This document shows, in pieces, positions 8,281 to 16,260 of a DNA stretch of 64,000 bases (positions within the stretch are counted from its first letter, which is position 1; each line of letters opens with the position of its first letter). The DNA is taken from the NCBI RefSeq assembly GCF_015711645.1, contig NZ_JABTEX010000009.1, positions 1 to 64,000 of the forward strand, written 5' to 3'. The notes below the pieces were generated by a model, which worked only from the letters and a program-made list of their open reading frames with translations, did not search any database and was not told the DNA's origin. The stretch is from Planomonospora sp. ID82291 (GTDB taxonomy: Bacteria; Actinomycetota; Actinomycetes; Streptosporangiales; Streptosporangiaceae). Position numbers and translations under genes: made by a program.

Positions 8281-9349
8281 CGGAGGCCAGGAAGCGGGCG
8301 ACGTCCGCCGCCTCTTCGGCGATCCCGGCCTCGACCTCCGGCGGCAGGGGGGCGAACGGTGTGACGGCGACGGTCCCCTCCCGGCGCGTCCAGGTGGCGA
8401 CCGCCAGCCCGTCCGCCAGGACGACCGGGCGGATCTGGCCGCCGCCGGGCCACACGCGCCGGGCGTGGGCGGCCGGCACCGACAGGTCCCTCGTACGGTG
8501 GCCCACGAGGTAGCCGTCGTAGGCGGGCAGCAGCCGTACGTCGGGAGGGCCCTCCCGCTCGGGTTCCGCCGGCCGGGTCCGGGGCACGAGGTGCGCACCG
8601 CCCCCGATCCCGGCCTCGGCGACGTCGTCGAGGGCGCGCCATCCCCGCCGGGCCAGGCCCGCAGGAAGGCCCGACCAGGTGATGAAGTCCTCGGCCGAGG
8701 CGGGGGCGTGCGCGGCGAGGTACCGGCGGGCCAGCTCGGCCGCGGCCTCGTGCGCGGGAGGTCGGGGACCGCCGGGCGGGACCAGGTCGTCGAGCAGGGC
8801 GAACGTCGCCTCGCCCCGGCGGTCCGGGCCGTGGCAGATCCACCCGCGCAGCGCGGTGCGGCGGATGAGGTGGAAGGCGGACTGGCCGGTCGGGGGCACC
8901 CCCAGAGCGGCCGCCAGCCGGGCCGTGAGCTCGGCGCGGGTGAGCGGCCCGTCCGTGCCCACGGCCTCGGCGACCAGGTGTTCGGCGCGTTCCTGAAGCC
9001 GCTCGTCCAAGCCGAGTTCGGCGCACCGGCGACGGCCCGCCGCCAGGAAGACCGGCCCGAGCAGCCCGATCAGCCACCTGGCGTCGGGCGCGGCCACCGT
9101 GTGCAGCGTGCCGCGCATGAACCAGCCGCGGACGAGGGCGGGGCCGGCGGTGTACGCGGCGCAGACGTCCCGGCGGGTGATCCCTGTGCCGCGGACCCGC
9201 AGGCCGAGGGCGGCGGCTCCGGCGTCCTGGGCCTGGATCGCGAAGGCGCGGCCGATGACCTCCGGCACGCCGCGGCCTCTGACGCCGCCGGCCAGCCCCT
9301 GCGCCCGGGCGCGCATCAGCCGGGCACGCTCCGGGGTGATGATCGGCAT
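8270..9349 (-). CDS. AlkZ-like winged-helix DNA glycosylase family protein
   Basis: A 359-residue member of the HTH_42/AlkZ family. AlkZ-type enzymes unhook DNA interstrand crosslinks, and many actinomycetes carry paralogues of unknown role. The family hallmark Gln-x-Gln/Asp motif is present as IQAQD near residue 39; RGTLHTVAAPDARWLIGLL and DRRGEATFALLDDLVP are further family blocks. ATG 9349 fits the usual family N terminus; an upstream in-frame start at 9439 would add an unconserved tail. Near a biosynthetic cluster such proteins give self-resistance, but no genotoxin cluster is visible here. Confidence 0.75.
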   Translation of the reverse strand: MPIITPERARLMRARAQGLAGGVRGRGVPEVIGRAFAIQAQDAGAAALGLRVRGTGITRRDVCAAYTAGPALVRGWFMRGTLHTVAAPDARWLIGLLGPVFLAAGRRRCAELGLDERLQERAEHLVAEAVGTDGPLTRAELTARLAAALGVPPTGQSAFHLIRRTALRGWICHGPDRRGEATFALLDDLVPPGGPRPPAHEAAAELARRYLAAHAPASAEDFITWSGLPAGLARRGWRALDDVAEAGIGGGAHLVPRTRPAEPEREGPPDVRLLPAYDGYLVGHRTRDLSVPAAHARRVWPGGGQIRPVVLADGLAVATWTRREGTVAVTPFAPLPPEVEAGIAEEAADVARFLASGPD

Positions 9350-9476
9350 GGGTGCCCACCCTAGTGGCGCGGTCCCCGCCCGGCGCTGAGACCGCATTCG
9401 GTCATCAATCCTGAAATTCCTTGATCTGGGGTACGGCACCCGGGAGACTGCGGCCTACCCGATCACAGGAGGACGC

Positions 9477-10805
9477 ATGGGGAAGTGGCGGGCCGCGGCC
9501 GTCGCGATGCTGGCGGTGCTCGCGCTGGGCGGGGCGGGGACGACCGGAGCGGCGGCGGCGCCGCCGGAGCCGTACGAGGTGTGGCTGGTCGACCAGTCCG
9601 ACAGCGCCGGGCGGTCGTCCGGCGGGACCATCCGCGTGTACGCGGGGGACGACGTCACCCGTGACCTGTCCCAGGCGGAGCCCGTGCAGGTGATCGACCT
9701 GGGCGGCGCGGCCTCGTCCCTGTGCGCGGCGAGCACGGGCGCGCTCCCGGTGCGCCCCCACATGATCGTGTTCAACCGGGCCGAGACCCATGCGGCGCTC
9801 TCCTTCGTCGCCAGCGGCCATGTGGTCGTCTTCGACGCCGCGACCCGGAGGCCGCTCGCCTGCCTGCGCACCGAGGCCGGGGCGGGAGGGGCCCGGCAGG
9901 CCCACGCCCTCTGGCCCACCGAGGACGACAGGTATCTGATCATCGCCAACCAGAACGGCAAGAAGCTGGAGCGGATCAGCACCGACTACGCCGCCGGACG
10001 CTTCGTCCAGGAGCCGGCGGCGACGCTCGACCTGGCGGGCTGCACCACTCCGAACGAGGCGCCGTGCCAGGCCCCGGGGCTGCGTCCCGACAACGCGCCG
10101 ATCTGCCCGTTCATCGCCTCCGACAACGGCCCGGTCTTCGTCAGCCTCCGCGGCGGCGGGATGCTGGTGGCCGACTGGCGGACGACACCGATGTCGATCG
10201 TGGGCGAGTACGACGACGCGCACATCCCCGCCAACGGCTGCGGGTTCATCGAGGCCGAGGGCTTCGTCTTCGGCGACGGGGGCGGCGGTACGCCCGCCAA
10301 CCTCGACCAGTTCAGCGTCTTCCGGCTGCCGATGGGCGGTTACTCCCCGGCGAACCCGCCGAACACGCCCGCCGTCGAGCGGCTCTACGACGACGAGGCG
10401 GCCGACCGCGACGCCCACGGGACGGCGGTCTCCACCCGGGAGCGCCACATCTGGGTCGGCGACCGCGACGGCAACGTCGCCGAGGTCTTCGACGGCGTGA
10501 CCGGCGCCCACGAGGGCACGGTCGACCTGGTCTCGCCGTTCAGCGCGGACCCGACGGTCGATCTCTTCGCCAGTTCGCCCGACCACAAGTGGATATTCGC
10601 CTCGACGCGGGGACCGCACCCGCTCTCCGGCGACCCGCACTCCTCGCACGGCAGCGATCCCGGGATGCTCGTCATCCGGGTGACCGCCGACGGGAAGTCG
10701 GGCCAGGTGCGCGGCCTGATCCGGGTCTCCAACCCGGACGCGGCCGGCCTGGAGCGTGCCGACCCGCACGGCATCCGGGTGCGGGTCGTGCCGGCGACCG
10801 GCTGA
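9477..10805 (+). CDS. Secreted beta-propeller-like protein
   Basis: A 442-residue exported protein with an obvious signal peptide (residues 1-28, ending GAAAAP). The mature part has repeated strand patterns of the YVTN/lactonase propeller kind (GHVVVFDAATRRPLACL, DDRYLIIANQNGKKLERIS, HIWVGDRDGNVAEVFDG, DHKWIFASTRGPHP). Several Cys residues lie in the middle region, possibly forming disulfides. Start ATG 9477 is preceded by AGGAGG. No enzyme residues could be assigned; a scaffold or binding role is as likely as catalysis. Confidence 0.65.
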   Translation: MGKWRAAAVAMLAVLALGGAGTTGAAAAPPEPYEVWLVDQSDSAGRSSGGTIRVYAGDDVTRDLSQAEPVQVIDLGGAASSLCAASTGALPVRPHMIVFNRAETHAALSFVASGHVVVFDAATRRPLACLRTEAGAGGARQAHALWPTEDDRYLIIANQNGKKLERISTDYAAGRFVQEPAATLDLAGCTTPNEAPCQAPGLRPDNAPICPFIASDNGPVFVSLRGGGMLVADWRTTPMSIVGEYDDAHIPANGCGFIEAEGFVFGDGGGGTPANLDQFSVFRLPMGGYSPANPPNTPAVERLYDDEAADRDAHGTAVSTRERHIWVGDRDGNVAEVFDGVTGAHEGTVDLVSPFSADPTVDLFASSPDHKWIFASTRGPHPLSGDPHSSHGSDPGMLVIRVTADGKSGQVRGLIRVSNPDAAGLERADPHGIRVRVVPATG

Positions 10806-11163
10806 CGGCGGAACGCGGCGTGGCCGGGGGAGCGTCGGGGAGACGGTCCGTGCTCACGGGGGAGCGTCGGGGAGGCGGTCCGTGCTCAGGGGGAACGAGG
10901 TGCGGAGAGCGTATGGTGGGGAAGCCGGTCGTCCGGCCCCCGCAGGCCGATGCGGATCGCCGGCGCTCAGGGGGTCCCGGCGTACGGCTCCCCTCGGATC
11001 CGGTGTCCTTCCCGTGTGGCGCACCCGATTCCGGGCTCCGGGAAGCGCCTCGCAAGGGCCAGGAGAAGGCGTCAAATTCGTGCAAAGCGCCTGAGAGCGG
11101 TATGAATGTCAGTGGTCAGGGCAATGTCCCTACCGGGGATGTGCTTTGTCGGGGGGTGGGTGC
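10806..11163. other. Gene-free stretch with a two-copy repeat
   Basis: A 31-bp unit at 10826-10856 is repeated at 10858-10888 with one mismatch. No protein or RNA gene is supported. The last part should contain the promoter of the response-regulator gene; a G-rich run just before 11164 can serve as its ribosome site. Confidence 0.45.
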
Positions 11164-11547
11164 ATGGCCAGGGTTCTGACGGTCGAGGACGACGCGGACA
11201 TCCAGTTCGTGATCAGTTTCGCGCTGAAGAAGGCCGGACACGAAGTGAAGATGGCCGGTGATGGTCTGGCGGCCATGGACGCTCTGGCCGAGAAGCTGCC
11301 CGATGTTGTGATCTTGGACTGGATGATGCCGGGGCTGTCCGGCCCCGAGGTGTGCCGCAGGCTGCGGGAGATGCCCGGAGGGCAGAACGTGGCGGTGCTC
11401 ATGCTGTCGGCCAAGTCGGAGCAGGACGACGTGACGCAGGCGTTCGAGGCGGGCGTCGACGACTACATGACCAAGCCGTTCAGCCCCAAGGATCTGGCCA
11501 CGCGCGTGCAGGACCTGCTGGCCCGGGTGGCGGGGACCCACCTGTGA
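11164..11547 (+). CDS. Single-domain response regulator (CheY-like)
   Basis: A 127-residue receiver domain with no output domain. The acidic pair (VEDD) near residue 7, the phospho-acceptor Asp in VILDWMMPGLSG, a conserved Ser in MLSAKSE and the Lys in MTKPFSP are all present, so it should be phosphorylated by a histidine kinase and act by protein contact. No kinase is adjacent; the soluble hybrid kinase at 35402-39649 is the only one in the window, and pairing with it is guesswork. Start ATG 11164 agrees with the first beta strand. Confidence 0.88.
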   Translation: MARVLTVEDDADIQFVISFALKKAGHEVKMAGDGLAAMDALAEKLPDVVILDWMMPGLSGPEVCRRLREMPGGQNVAVLMLSAKSEQDDVTQAFEAGVDDYMTKPFSPKDLATRVQDLLARVAGTHL

Positions 11548-11559
11548 CGTGCCGGCGCG

Positions 11560-11586
11560 GTCCCGGGCCCGCGCCGCGCCCGGGAC
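11560..11586. terminator. Stem-loop terminator candidate
   Basis: Perfect 9-bp arms GTCCCGGGC (11560-11568) and GCCCGGGAC (11578-11586) with a nine-base loop, starting 12 bases after the response-regulator stop and pointing toward the convergent endonuclease V gene. No U-tract. Confidence 0.5.
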
Positions 11587-11705
11587 GCCCGCCCGGCCTC
11601 CCGGACGTTCCGGGTCCTTCGGCGTCTCGGCCGTCCTGACGGCGCCCCGGGTGCACGGACGCCCGGGCATCGGGGCACCCGAGTGCGGTCCGGCCTCCCG
11701 GGTTC

Positions 11706-12398
11706 TCAGACGCTCCGGGCCTCGCCCCGGGACTCGCGCAGGGCGGCCCGGGAGAGCCGGTCGGACGCCCGCGTCGTCTCCGGTAGCCGGTGGCGAGGGC
11801 TGAGCGCCAGCACGTGCCGGCAGGCCGTTTCCAGATCGATCCGGTGCCCGGGAGAGACGAAGACCGGTTTGACCCCGTCCTGAGTGCGCAGCACGCGCCC
11901 CACGACGTCGCCGTCCAGCACCAGATCACTCCACGCCCCCCGTTCCCGGCCCGGCTCCCGGTGGGTGCCGACGAACGCGGTCTTGCCCACGCCCACGGTG
12001 GGCAGGCCGGTCAGCACGCCCAGATGGCAGGCCAGGCCGAAGCGGCGCGGATGCGCCAGGCCGTACCCGTCGCAGACGATCAGGTCGGGGACGACGGTGA
12101 GCCGTTCCAGCGCCTCGGTGAGGGAGGGCAGCTCGCGGAAGGCGAGCAGCCCGGGGACGTACGCGAAGGCCGTCCGGCCGGTCACGGTCACCTGCTCGAC
12201 GACCCGGTGGGTCGCCGCGTCGAGGACGACGACCGCGGCGGCCAGCCGGTCGCCGGAATAGGCCACGTCCACGCCCGCGACCGTCGCCGGGTGGCGGGGG
12301 CCGGGGCCCGTGAGGTCGAGTGAGGCGCGCAGGGCGTCCTGCAGGCGCTCGGCCTCGGCGGCGGTCTCCGGCCAGGGGTGGGAACGCTGAATCTTCAC
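11706..12398 (-). CDS. nfi: Endonuclease V
   Basis: A 230-residue Mg-dependent DNA repair endonuclease that nicks DNA one base 3' of deaminated adenine (hypoxanthine). Diagnostic blocks: GVDVAYSGD with the catalytic Asp, YVPGLLAFRELPSL, VCDGYGLAHPRRFGLACHLG with the second Asp, and GVKPVFVSPGHRIDL. Length is normal. Start is GTG 12398 without a strong ribosome site. It stands alone and converges on the response-regulator gene. Confidence 0.93.
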   Translation of the reverse strand: MKIQRSHPWPETAAEAERLQDALRASLDLTGPGPRHPATVAGVDVAYSGDRLAAAVVVLDAATHRVVEQVTVTGRTAFAYVPGLLAFRELPSLTEALERLTVVPDLIVCDGYGLAHPRRFGLACHLGVLTGLPTVGVGKTAFVGTHREPGRERGAWSDLVLDGDVVGRVLRTQDGVKPVFVSPGHRIDLETACRHVLALSPRHRLPETTRASDRLSRAALRESRGEARSV

Positions 12399-12764
12399 AC
12401 CGCGTGACGATATCTCCCCTCATCTCCCTTCACGCGCGGAAGCATGCGCGGAAGCGCGCCCGGAAGCACACGCGGAAGCACGCCCGGAAGCGCGCCCGGA
12501 AGCACGCCCGGAAGCACGCCCGGAAGCGCGCCCGGAAGCACGCGCGGTGAGTGACGGAGCGTCACCGTCGCATTTTCCTCAGTAACCGGTCGCGGCGGCC
12601 GAACAGGGAGGCGACACCAGGCTGCGCGCCGGTCGCCGCTCGCCCGCGGACCGGAGCCGAGTCCCGCCGGGGGCGCTGCTTCCGGCCCGGGAGGCCTTCC
12701 ACCGGACCCCGCCCGTCGCGGCGCGGGTCCCCTCCCCGGCGGGCGGCAGAAAGGGAACGCGTCC
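12399..12764. other. Gene-free stretch containing a minisatellite
   Basis: Holds the nine-unit 12-bp repeat at 12438-12545 and then about 220 bases with no recognisable gene. AAGGGA at 12751-12756 is the ribosome site of the following TTG-started gene. Confidence 0.5.
12438..12545. repeat. 12-bp minisatellite, nine units
   Basis: Nine head-to-tail copies of GGAAGCRYGCSC. A unit of 12 bases keeps every frame open, so the plus strand would read Lys-His/Arg-Ala-Arg repeats and the minus strand Leu-Pro-Gly-Val/Ala repeats. Neither frame has a ribosome site or conserved flanks, so I treat it as non-coding. It lies between the start of the endonuclease V gene and the CHAP gene. Confidence 0.8.
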
Positions 12765-13682
12765 TTGTCCGCCCTGTCGCGCGTCTTCTCCCGTGGTGTC
12801 CTCGCCACGGGCCTGGCCCTCACCACCGCCGCCGGTTTCGCGGTCCTGCCCGCCGGGGAGGCCGCCGCCGCGGCTCTGCCGGCCGCCGACGACCAACCGG
12901 GCGGGGCCCCCTTCGCGGAGATGCAGTCCCGGATCGCCGAGATCGAGTCCAGGATCGAGATCCTCCGGCGGCGGACTCCGGGGACGCTCGAGGGGGAGAC
13001 GGAGCCTCAGGCGGCGTCCGGCTCCGGGTCCGGGTCCGGCTCCGCGGGGATCGGGACGCAGGACGGGGAGCTCCGGCTGCCGGGAGAGGCCAGGCTGGAG
13101 GAGACCCGGGCGCGGTTGGAGAACGGCGGGCCGAGCCTGCCCGATCAGCTCGTGCCCGGCGGGCTCCGGCTGCCGGCGCGGTCCCAGGCGGGCGGGACGC
13201 CGGCGCAGGCCGCGTCGCTCGCGGGCGCCGCCCGGGTGCGGCAGGTCGTCACGACCGCGCTCGGCAAGGTCGGCGAGGGCGAGCGGAAGGACGGCACGAC
13301 CTCCTACGGCGCCTGGTACGACGACTACACCGGGCAGAAGGGCTTCGCCGGGGCGGCCTGGTGCGACATGTTCCTGTCGTGGGTGGCCGTCCAGCACGGC
13401 CTGGAGAAGCAGATGGGAATCTTCGCCTACACCCCCTGGCACGCCGAATGGTTCAAGAAACAGGGCCGGTTCGACCGCAGGCCGCAGGTCGGCGACCTCG
13501 TCTTCTTCGACTGGGCGGGCTCGCGCAGCGTCTCGGCGATCGACCACGTCGGCCTGGTGACCGGCGTCAACCCCGACGGCACGGTCTCCACCGTCGAGGG
13601 GAACATCAGCGACCGGGTCGTGACCCGCACCCGGACCATGGACACCATCGTCGGGTTCGGCCACCCCGCCTACGGAGGCTGA
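12765..13682 (+). CDS. Secreted CHAP-domain protein, paralogue 2
   Basis: A 305-residue exported protein. Residues 1-38 form a signal peptide, followed by a short coiled coil (about residues 50-70), a long Gly/Ser-rich linker, and a C-terminal CHAP-like domain with Cys200 (AAWCDMFLSW), His261 (AIDHVGLV) and Glu278 (STVEGN). The same motifs occur in the protein at 6795-7532, which lacks the coiled coil and linker. The start is TTG 12765, chosen because the signal peptide begins there and AAGGGA stands nine bases before. Likely role: cell-wall peptide hydrolysis outside the membrane. Confidence 0.75.
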   Translation: MSALSRVFSRGVLATGLALTTAAGFAVLPAGEAAAAALPAADDQPGGAPFAEMQSRIAEIESRIEILRRRTPGTLEGETEPQAASGSGSGSGSAGIGTQDGELRLPGEARLEETRARLENGGPSLPDQLVPGGLRLPARSQAGGTPAQAASLAGAARVRQVVTTALGKVGEGERKDGTTSYGAWYDDYTGQKGFAGAAWCDMFLSWVAVQHGLEKQMGIFAYTPWHAEWFKKQGRFDRRPQVGDLVFFDWAGSRSVSAIDHVGLVTGVNPDGTVSTVEGNISDRVVTRTRTMDTIVGFGHPAYGG

Positions 13683-13751
13683 CCGGGCGCCCGCCACGAC
13701 CCCGCCGGCCGGGGACGCTCCGCGCCGTGCCGCCGGCCGGGGCTCCCCGCG

Positions 13752-13792
13752 GAGCCGGTCCGGAGCCTTCCATGCCGGCTCCGGACCGGCTC
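13752..13792 (+). terminator. Strong stem-loop terminator
   Basis: Perfect 16-bp arms, GAGCCGGTCCGGAGCC at 13752-13767 and its complement at 13777-13792, with a nine-base loop. It sits 70 bases after the CHAP stop and insulates the arabinose locus from it. No U-tract, as is common in actinomycetes. Confidence 0.75.
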
Positions 13793-13910
13793 TCGCGCGT
13801 CCCGCCCGACCCGGCGGCACGGCGCGGCTCCCCGCGCCGGCCGCTCCCCGCGGATCACGCGGGAAGGGGCGGTGCGGACCGCGTCCGCCGCGGGTGGGCG
13901 GGCGCGAAAT

Positions 13911-13925
13911 GTGAGCGTTAACAAC
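13911..13925 (+). promoter_or_regulatory. Putative LacI-family operator A
   Basis: GTGAGCGTTAACAAC, an imperfect palindrome centred on CGTTAAC. It matches three other sites in this locus and fits the LacI-family operator style of sugar regulons in actinomycetes. It lies 131 bp upstream of operator B, a spacing that could support looping. Confidence 0.6.
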
Positions 13926-14041
13926 ACGAGCTCCCAACATTTAAGAGCGTGTGGACCTTTACGTCAAGAGTGGGTTAACCACGTATTTCGGGCGGCTGCG
14001 ATGTGATGTGAACGTAATCCGGGGAGTGCTTGACGCGGCGC

Positions 14042-14056
14042 GTTGTTAGCGTTCAC
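14042..14056 (-). promoter_or_regulatory. Putative LacI-family operator B
   Basis: GTTGTTAGCGTTCAC, whose complement GTGAACGCTAACAAC matches the other sites. It starts seven bases after TTGACG (14030-14035), so a bound repressor would cover the core promoter of the regulator gene, implying autorepression. Confidence 0.65.
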
Positions 14057-14097
14057 AGTCGGTCCCAGGTCATCCGGGACGAGTGGAGGGAGCCGCC

Positions 14098-15111
14098 ATG
14101 ACGCCGAGCAAGGAGCGTCTGCCGGTGATGGCGGACGTGGCCCGGCTCGCCGGAGTCTCCCACCAGACGGTCTCCCGGGTGCTCAACGAGCATCCCAACG
14201 TCCGTGCCGAGACCCGCACCCGGGTCATGGACGCGATCGACCAGCTGGGCTACCGGCGCAACCTCGTGGCCCGCGCCCTCGTCACCCGGCACTCGCGCAC
14301 GCTCGGCGTCGTCAGCTTCGACACGACCCTGTACGGCCCGGCGAGCACCGTCTACGGCATCGAGCAGGCGGCCAGGGCGGCGGGGTACTTCATCAGCATC
14401 GTCAGCCTCAAGTCCATCGACCGGGCGGGCGTGCGCGACGCGCTCGGCTACCTCGCCGAGCAGGCCGTCGACGGCATCGTCGTGGTCGCCCCGCAGCGGT
14501 CGGCGGCCCGTGCGCTGGCCGATCTGCCGGCGGGCATCCCCGTGGTGGCCGTCGAGTGCGGTGAGGCCGGGGAGGTCTCCACGGTCAGCGTCGACCAGAT
14601 CGAGGGCGCCCGGCTGGTCGTCGAGCACCTGCTCGGACTCGGCCACGAGACGGTCTGGCACGTGAGCGGCCCGTCGGGCTGGCTGGAGGCCGAGGGGCGG
14701 ATCCACGGGTGGCGGGCGGCGCTGTCCGATGCCGGCCGCAAGGTGCCCGAGCTGCTCTCCGGCGACTGGAGTCCGCGTTCGGGATACGAGGCCGGGCGGC
14801 GCCTGGCCGGGATGGAGGACGTCACGGCGGTGTTCGTGGCCAACGACCAGATGGCGCTCGGCGTGCTGAGGGCGTTCGCCGAGGAGGGGGTGCGCGTGCC
14901 CGGCCGGATCAGTGTGGCCGGCTTCGACGACATCCCCGAATCGGAGTTCTTCTCGCCGCCGCTCACCACGGTCAGGCAGGACTTCGCCGCGGTGGGCCGG
15001 CGCAGCATCGAGGTGCTGCTCCGGCAGATAGAGACGCGCGAGCAGCGGGTCCGCGAAGCGTTCGTGGTCCCGCCGGAGCTCGTGATCAGAGCCAGCACCT
15101 CGCCGGCCTGA
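14098..15111 (+). CDS. LacI-family transcriptional regulator of the arabinose locus
   Basis: A 337-residue repressor. Residues 7-55 are the LacI helix-turn-helix (ADVARLAGVSHQTVSRVLNEHPNV) with hinge; the rest is a periplasmic-binding-protein-like sensor domain ending in the usual AGFDDIPESEFF and PPLTTVRQDF blocks. Start ATG 14098 has GGAGGGA eight bases before; an in-frame GTG at 14083 is less likely. Four matching palindromic sites around this gene, the transporter and araB suggest it controls the whole locus in response to arabinose or an arabinoside; the ligand is inferred from context. Confidence 0.88.
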   Translation: MTPSKERLPVMADVARLAGVSHQTVSRVLNEHPNVRAETRTRVMDAIDQLGYRRNLVARALVTRHSRTLGVVSFDTTLYGPASTVYGIEQAARAAGYFISIVSLKSIDRAGVRDALGYLAEQAVDGIVVVAPQRSAARALADLPAGIPVVAVECGEAGEVSTVSVDQIEGARLVVEHLLGLGHETVWHVSGPSGWLEAEGRIHGWRAALSDAGRKVPELLSGDWSPRSGYEAGRRLAGMEDVTAVFVANDQMALGVLRAFAEEGVRVPGRISVAGFDDIPESEFFSPPLTTVRQDFAAVGRRSIEVLLRQIETREQRVREAFVVPPELVIRASTSPA

Positions 15112-15152
15112 GAAAACCCGTCGCGAAGAGATCGGGGGTGACGTCGCGACGT

Positions 15153-15167
15153 GATGTTAACGCTCAC
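15153..15167 (-). promoter_or_regulatory. Putative LacI-family operator C
   Basis: GATGTTAACGCTCAC, complement GTGAGCGTTAACATC. It lies 37 bases before the binding-protein start codon, in the only gap long enough for a transporter promoter. A second element, CTCACG and CGTGAG around four bases (15177-15192), sits just before the ribosome site. Confidence 0.6.
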
Positions 15168-15204
15168 GGAAACACGCTCACGAAATCGTGAGAAGAAGGG
15201 AACG

Positions 15205-16191
15205 ATGACCGTGTTCAAGAAGATGTCAGCGCTGCTGCTGGCCGGTGTCACCATCATGGCCGCGGCGGGATGCGGCGGCGGCGGCGAGGCCGCCGGCGGC
15301 GGCTCGGGCGACGGGAAGATCACCATGGGCTTCGCCCAGGTGGGCGCGGAGAGCGGCTGGCGCACGGCCAACACCAAGTCCATCCAGGAGTCGGCCAAGA
15401 CCGCCGGGATCGAGCTGAAGTTCTCCGACGCCCAGCAGAAGCAGGAGAACCAGATCAAGGCGATCCGCTCCTACATCCAGCAGAAGGTGGACGTCATCGC
15501 CTTCTCGCCGGTGGTGGAGTCCGGCTGGGACAACGTGCTCAAGGAGGCCCAGGCCGCCAAGATCCCGGTGATCCTCACCGACCGCGCGGTGGACTCGGCC
15601 GACACCAGCCTCTACAAGACCTTCCTCGGCTCCGACTTCGTCGAGGAGGGCCGCAAGGCCGGCAAGTGGCTGGTGGAGGAGTACAAGGACTCCACCGACA
15701 CGGTGAACATCGTCGAACTGCAGGGCACCACCGGCTCCGCGCCCGCCAACGACCGCAAGGCCGGGTTCGCCGAGGTCATCGGCGCCGAGTCCAAGTTCAA
15801 GGTGGTCGCCTCGCAGACCGGCGACTTCACCCGGGCCAAGGGCAAGGAGGTCATGGAGGCCTTCCTGAAGTCCAACCCGGACATCGACGTGCTCTACGCG
15901 CACAACGACGACATGGGCCTGGGCGCCATCGAGGCGATCGAGGGCGCCGGCAAGGTCCCGGGCAAGGACATCAAGATCATCACGGTCGACGCGGTCAAGG
16001 ACGGCATGCAGGCGCTCGCCGACGGGAAGATCAACTTCATCGTCGAGTGCAGCCCCATCCTCGGCCCGCAGCTGATGGACCTGGCCAAGAAGGTCGTCGC
16101 CGGTGAGCAGGTGCCCGCGCGCGTGCTGACCGAGGAGACGACGTTCACCCCCGAGCAGGCGAAGGCCGCCCTGCCCACCCGCCCGTACTGA
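15205..16191 (+). CDS. ytfQ: Sugar ABC transporter substrate-binding lipoprotein (YtfQ-like)
   Basis: A 328-residue lipoprotein that captures sugar outside the membrane. The signal peptide ends in a lipobox (MAAAGC), followed by a Gly-rich linker. The mature domain has the YtfQ pattern: MGFAQVGAESGWR, ENQIKAIRSYIQQKVDVIAFSPVVESGWD, and a C-terminal PILGPQLMDLAKKVV. YtfQ binds galactofuranose and arabinofuranose; with araBAD next to it, arabinofuranose or arabino-oligosaccharide is the probable ligand. Start ATG 15205 follows AGAAGAAGGG. A strong hairpin lies after the gene. Confidence 0.88.
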   Translation: MTVFKKMSALLLAGVTIMAAAGCGGGGEAAGGGSGDGKITMGFAQVGAESGWRTANTKSIQESAKTAGIELKFSDAQQKQENQIKAIRSYIQQKVDVIAFSPVVESGWDNVLKEAQAAKIPVILTDRAVDSADTSLYKTFLGSDFVEEGRKAGKWLVEEYKDSTDTVNIVELQGTTGSAPANDRKAGFAEVIGAESKFKVVASQTGDFTRAKGKEVMEAFLKSNPDIDVLYAHNDDMGLGAIEAIEGAGKVPGKDIKIITVDAVKDGMQALADGKINFIVECSPILGPQLMDLAKKVVAGEQVPARVLTEETTFTPEQAKAALPTRPY

Positions 16192-16198
16192 CCGGACC

Positions 16199-16233
16199 GG
16201 GCCGCTTGCGGACTCGCACTCCGCGAGCGGCCC
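16199..16233 (+). promoter_or_regulatory. Intercistronic stem-loop after the binding-protein gene
   Basis: Fourteen-base arms at 16199-16212 and 16220-16233 pair with only one G-T position, around a seven-base loop. It lies eight bases after the binding-protein stop and before the ATPase gene. Such hairpins commonly protect the upstream message or reduce readthrough, giving excess binding protein over the membrane components. Confidence 0.65.
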
Positions 16234-16260
16234 ACTTCCCCGAGAGGAAGGGACGCCGCA

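Larger units (their letters stand above)
13793..14097. other. Regulatory region upstream of the LacI-type gene
   Basis: No gene. It holds two putative operators (13911-13925 and 14042-14056), a partial one at 14008-14017 (GTGAACGTAA), and a TTGACG at 14030-14035 that can serve as -35. The AT content rises sharply after 13905, as expected for a promoter region. Confidence 0.55.

Noticed and set aside
12320-12550. Lys-His-Ala-Arg repeat peptide
   Set aside because: Produced only by the 12-bp minisatellite; no ribosome site, no conserved flank.
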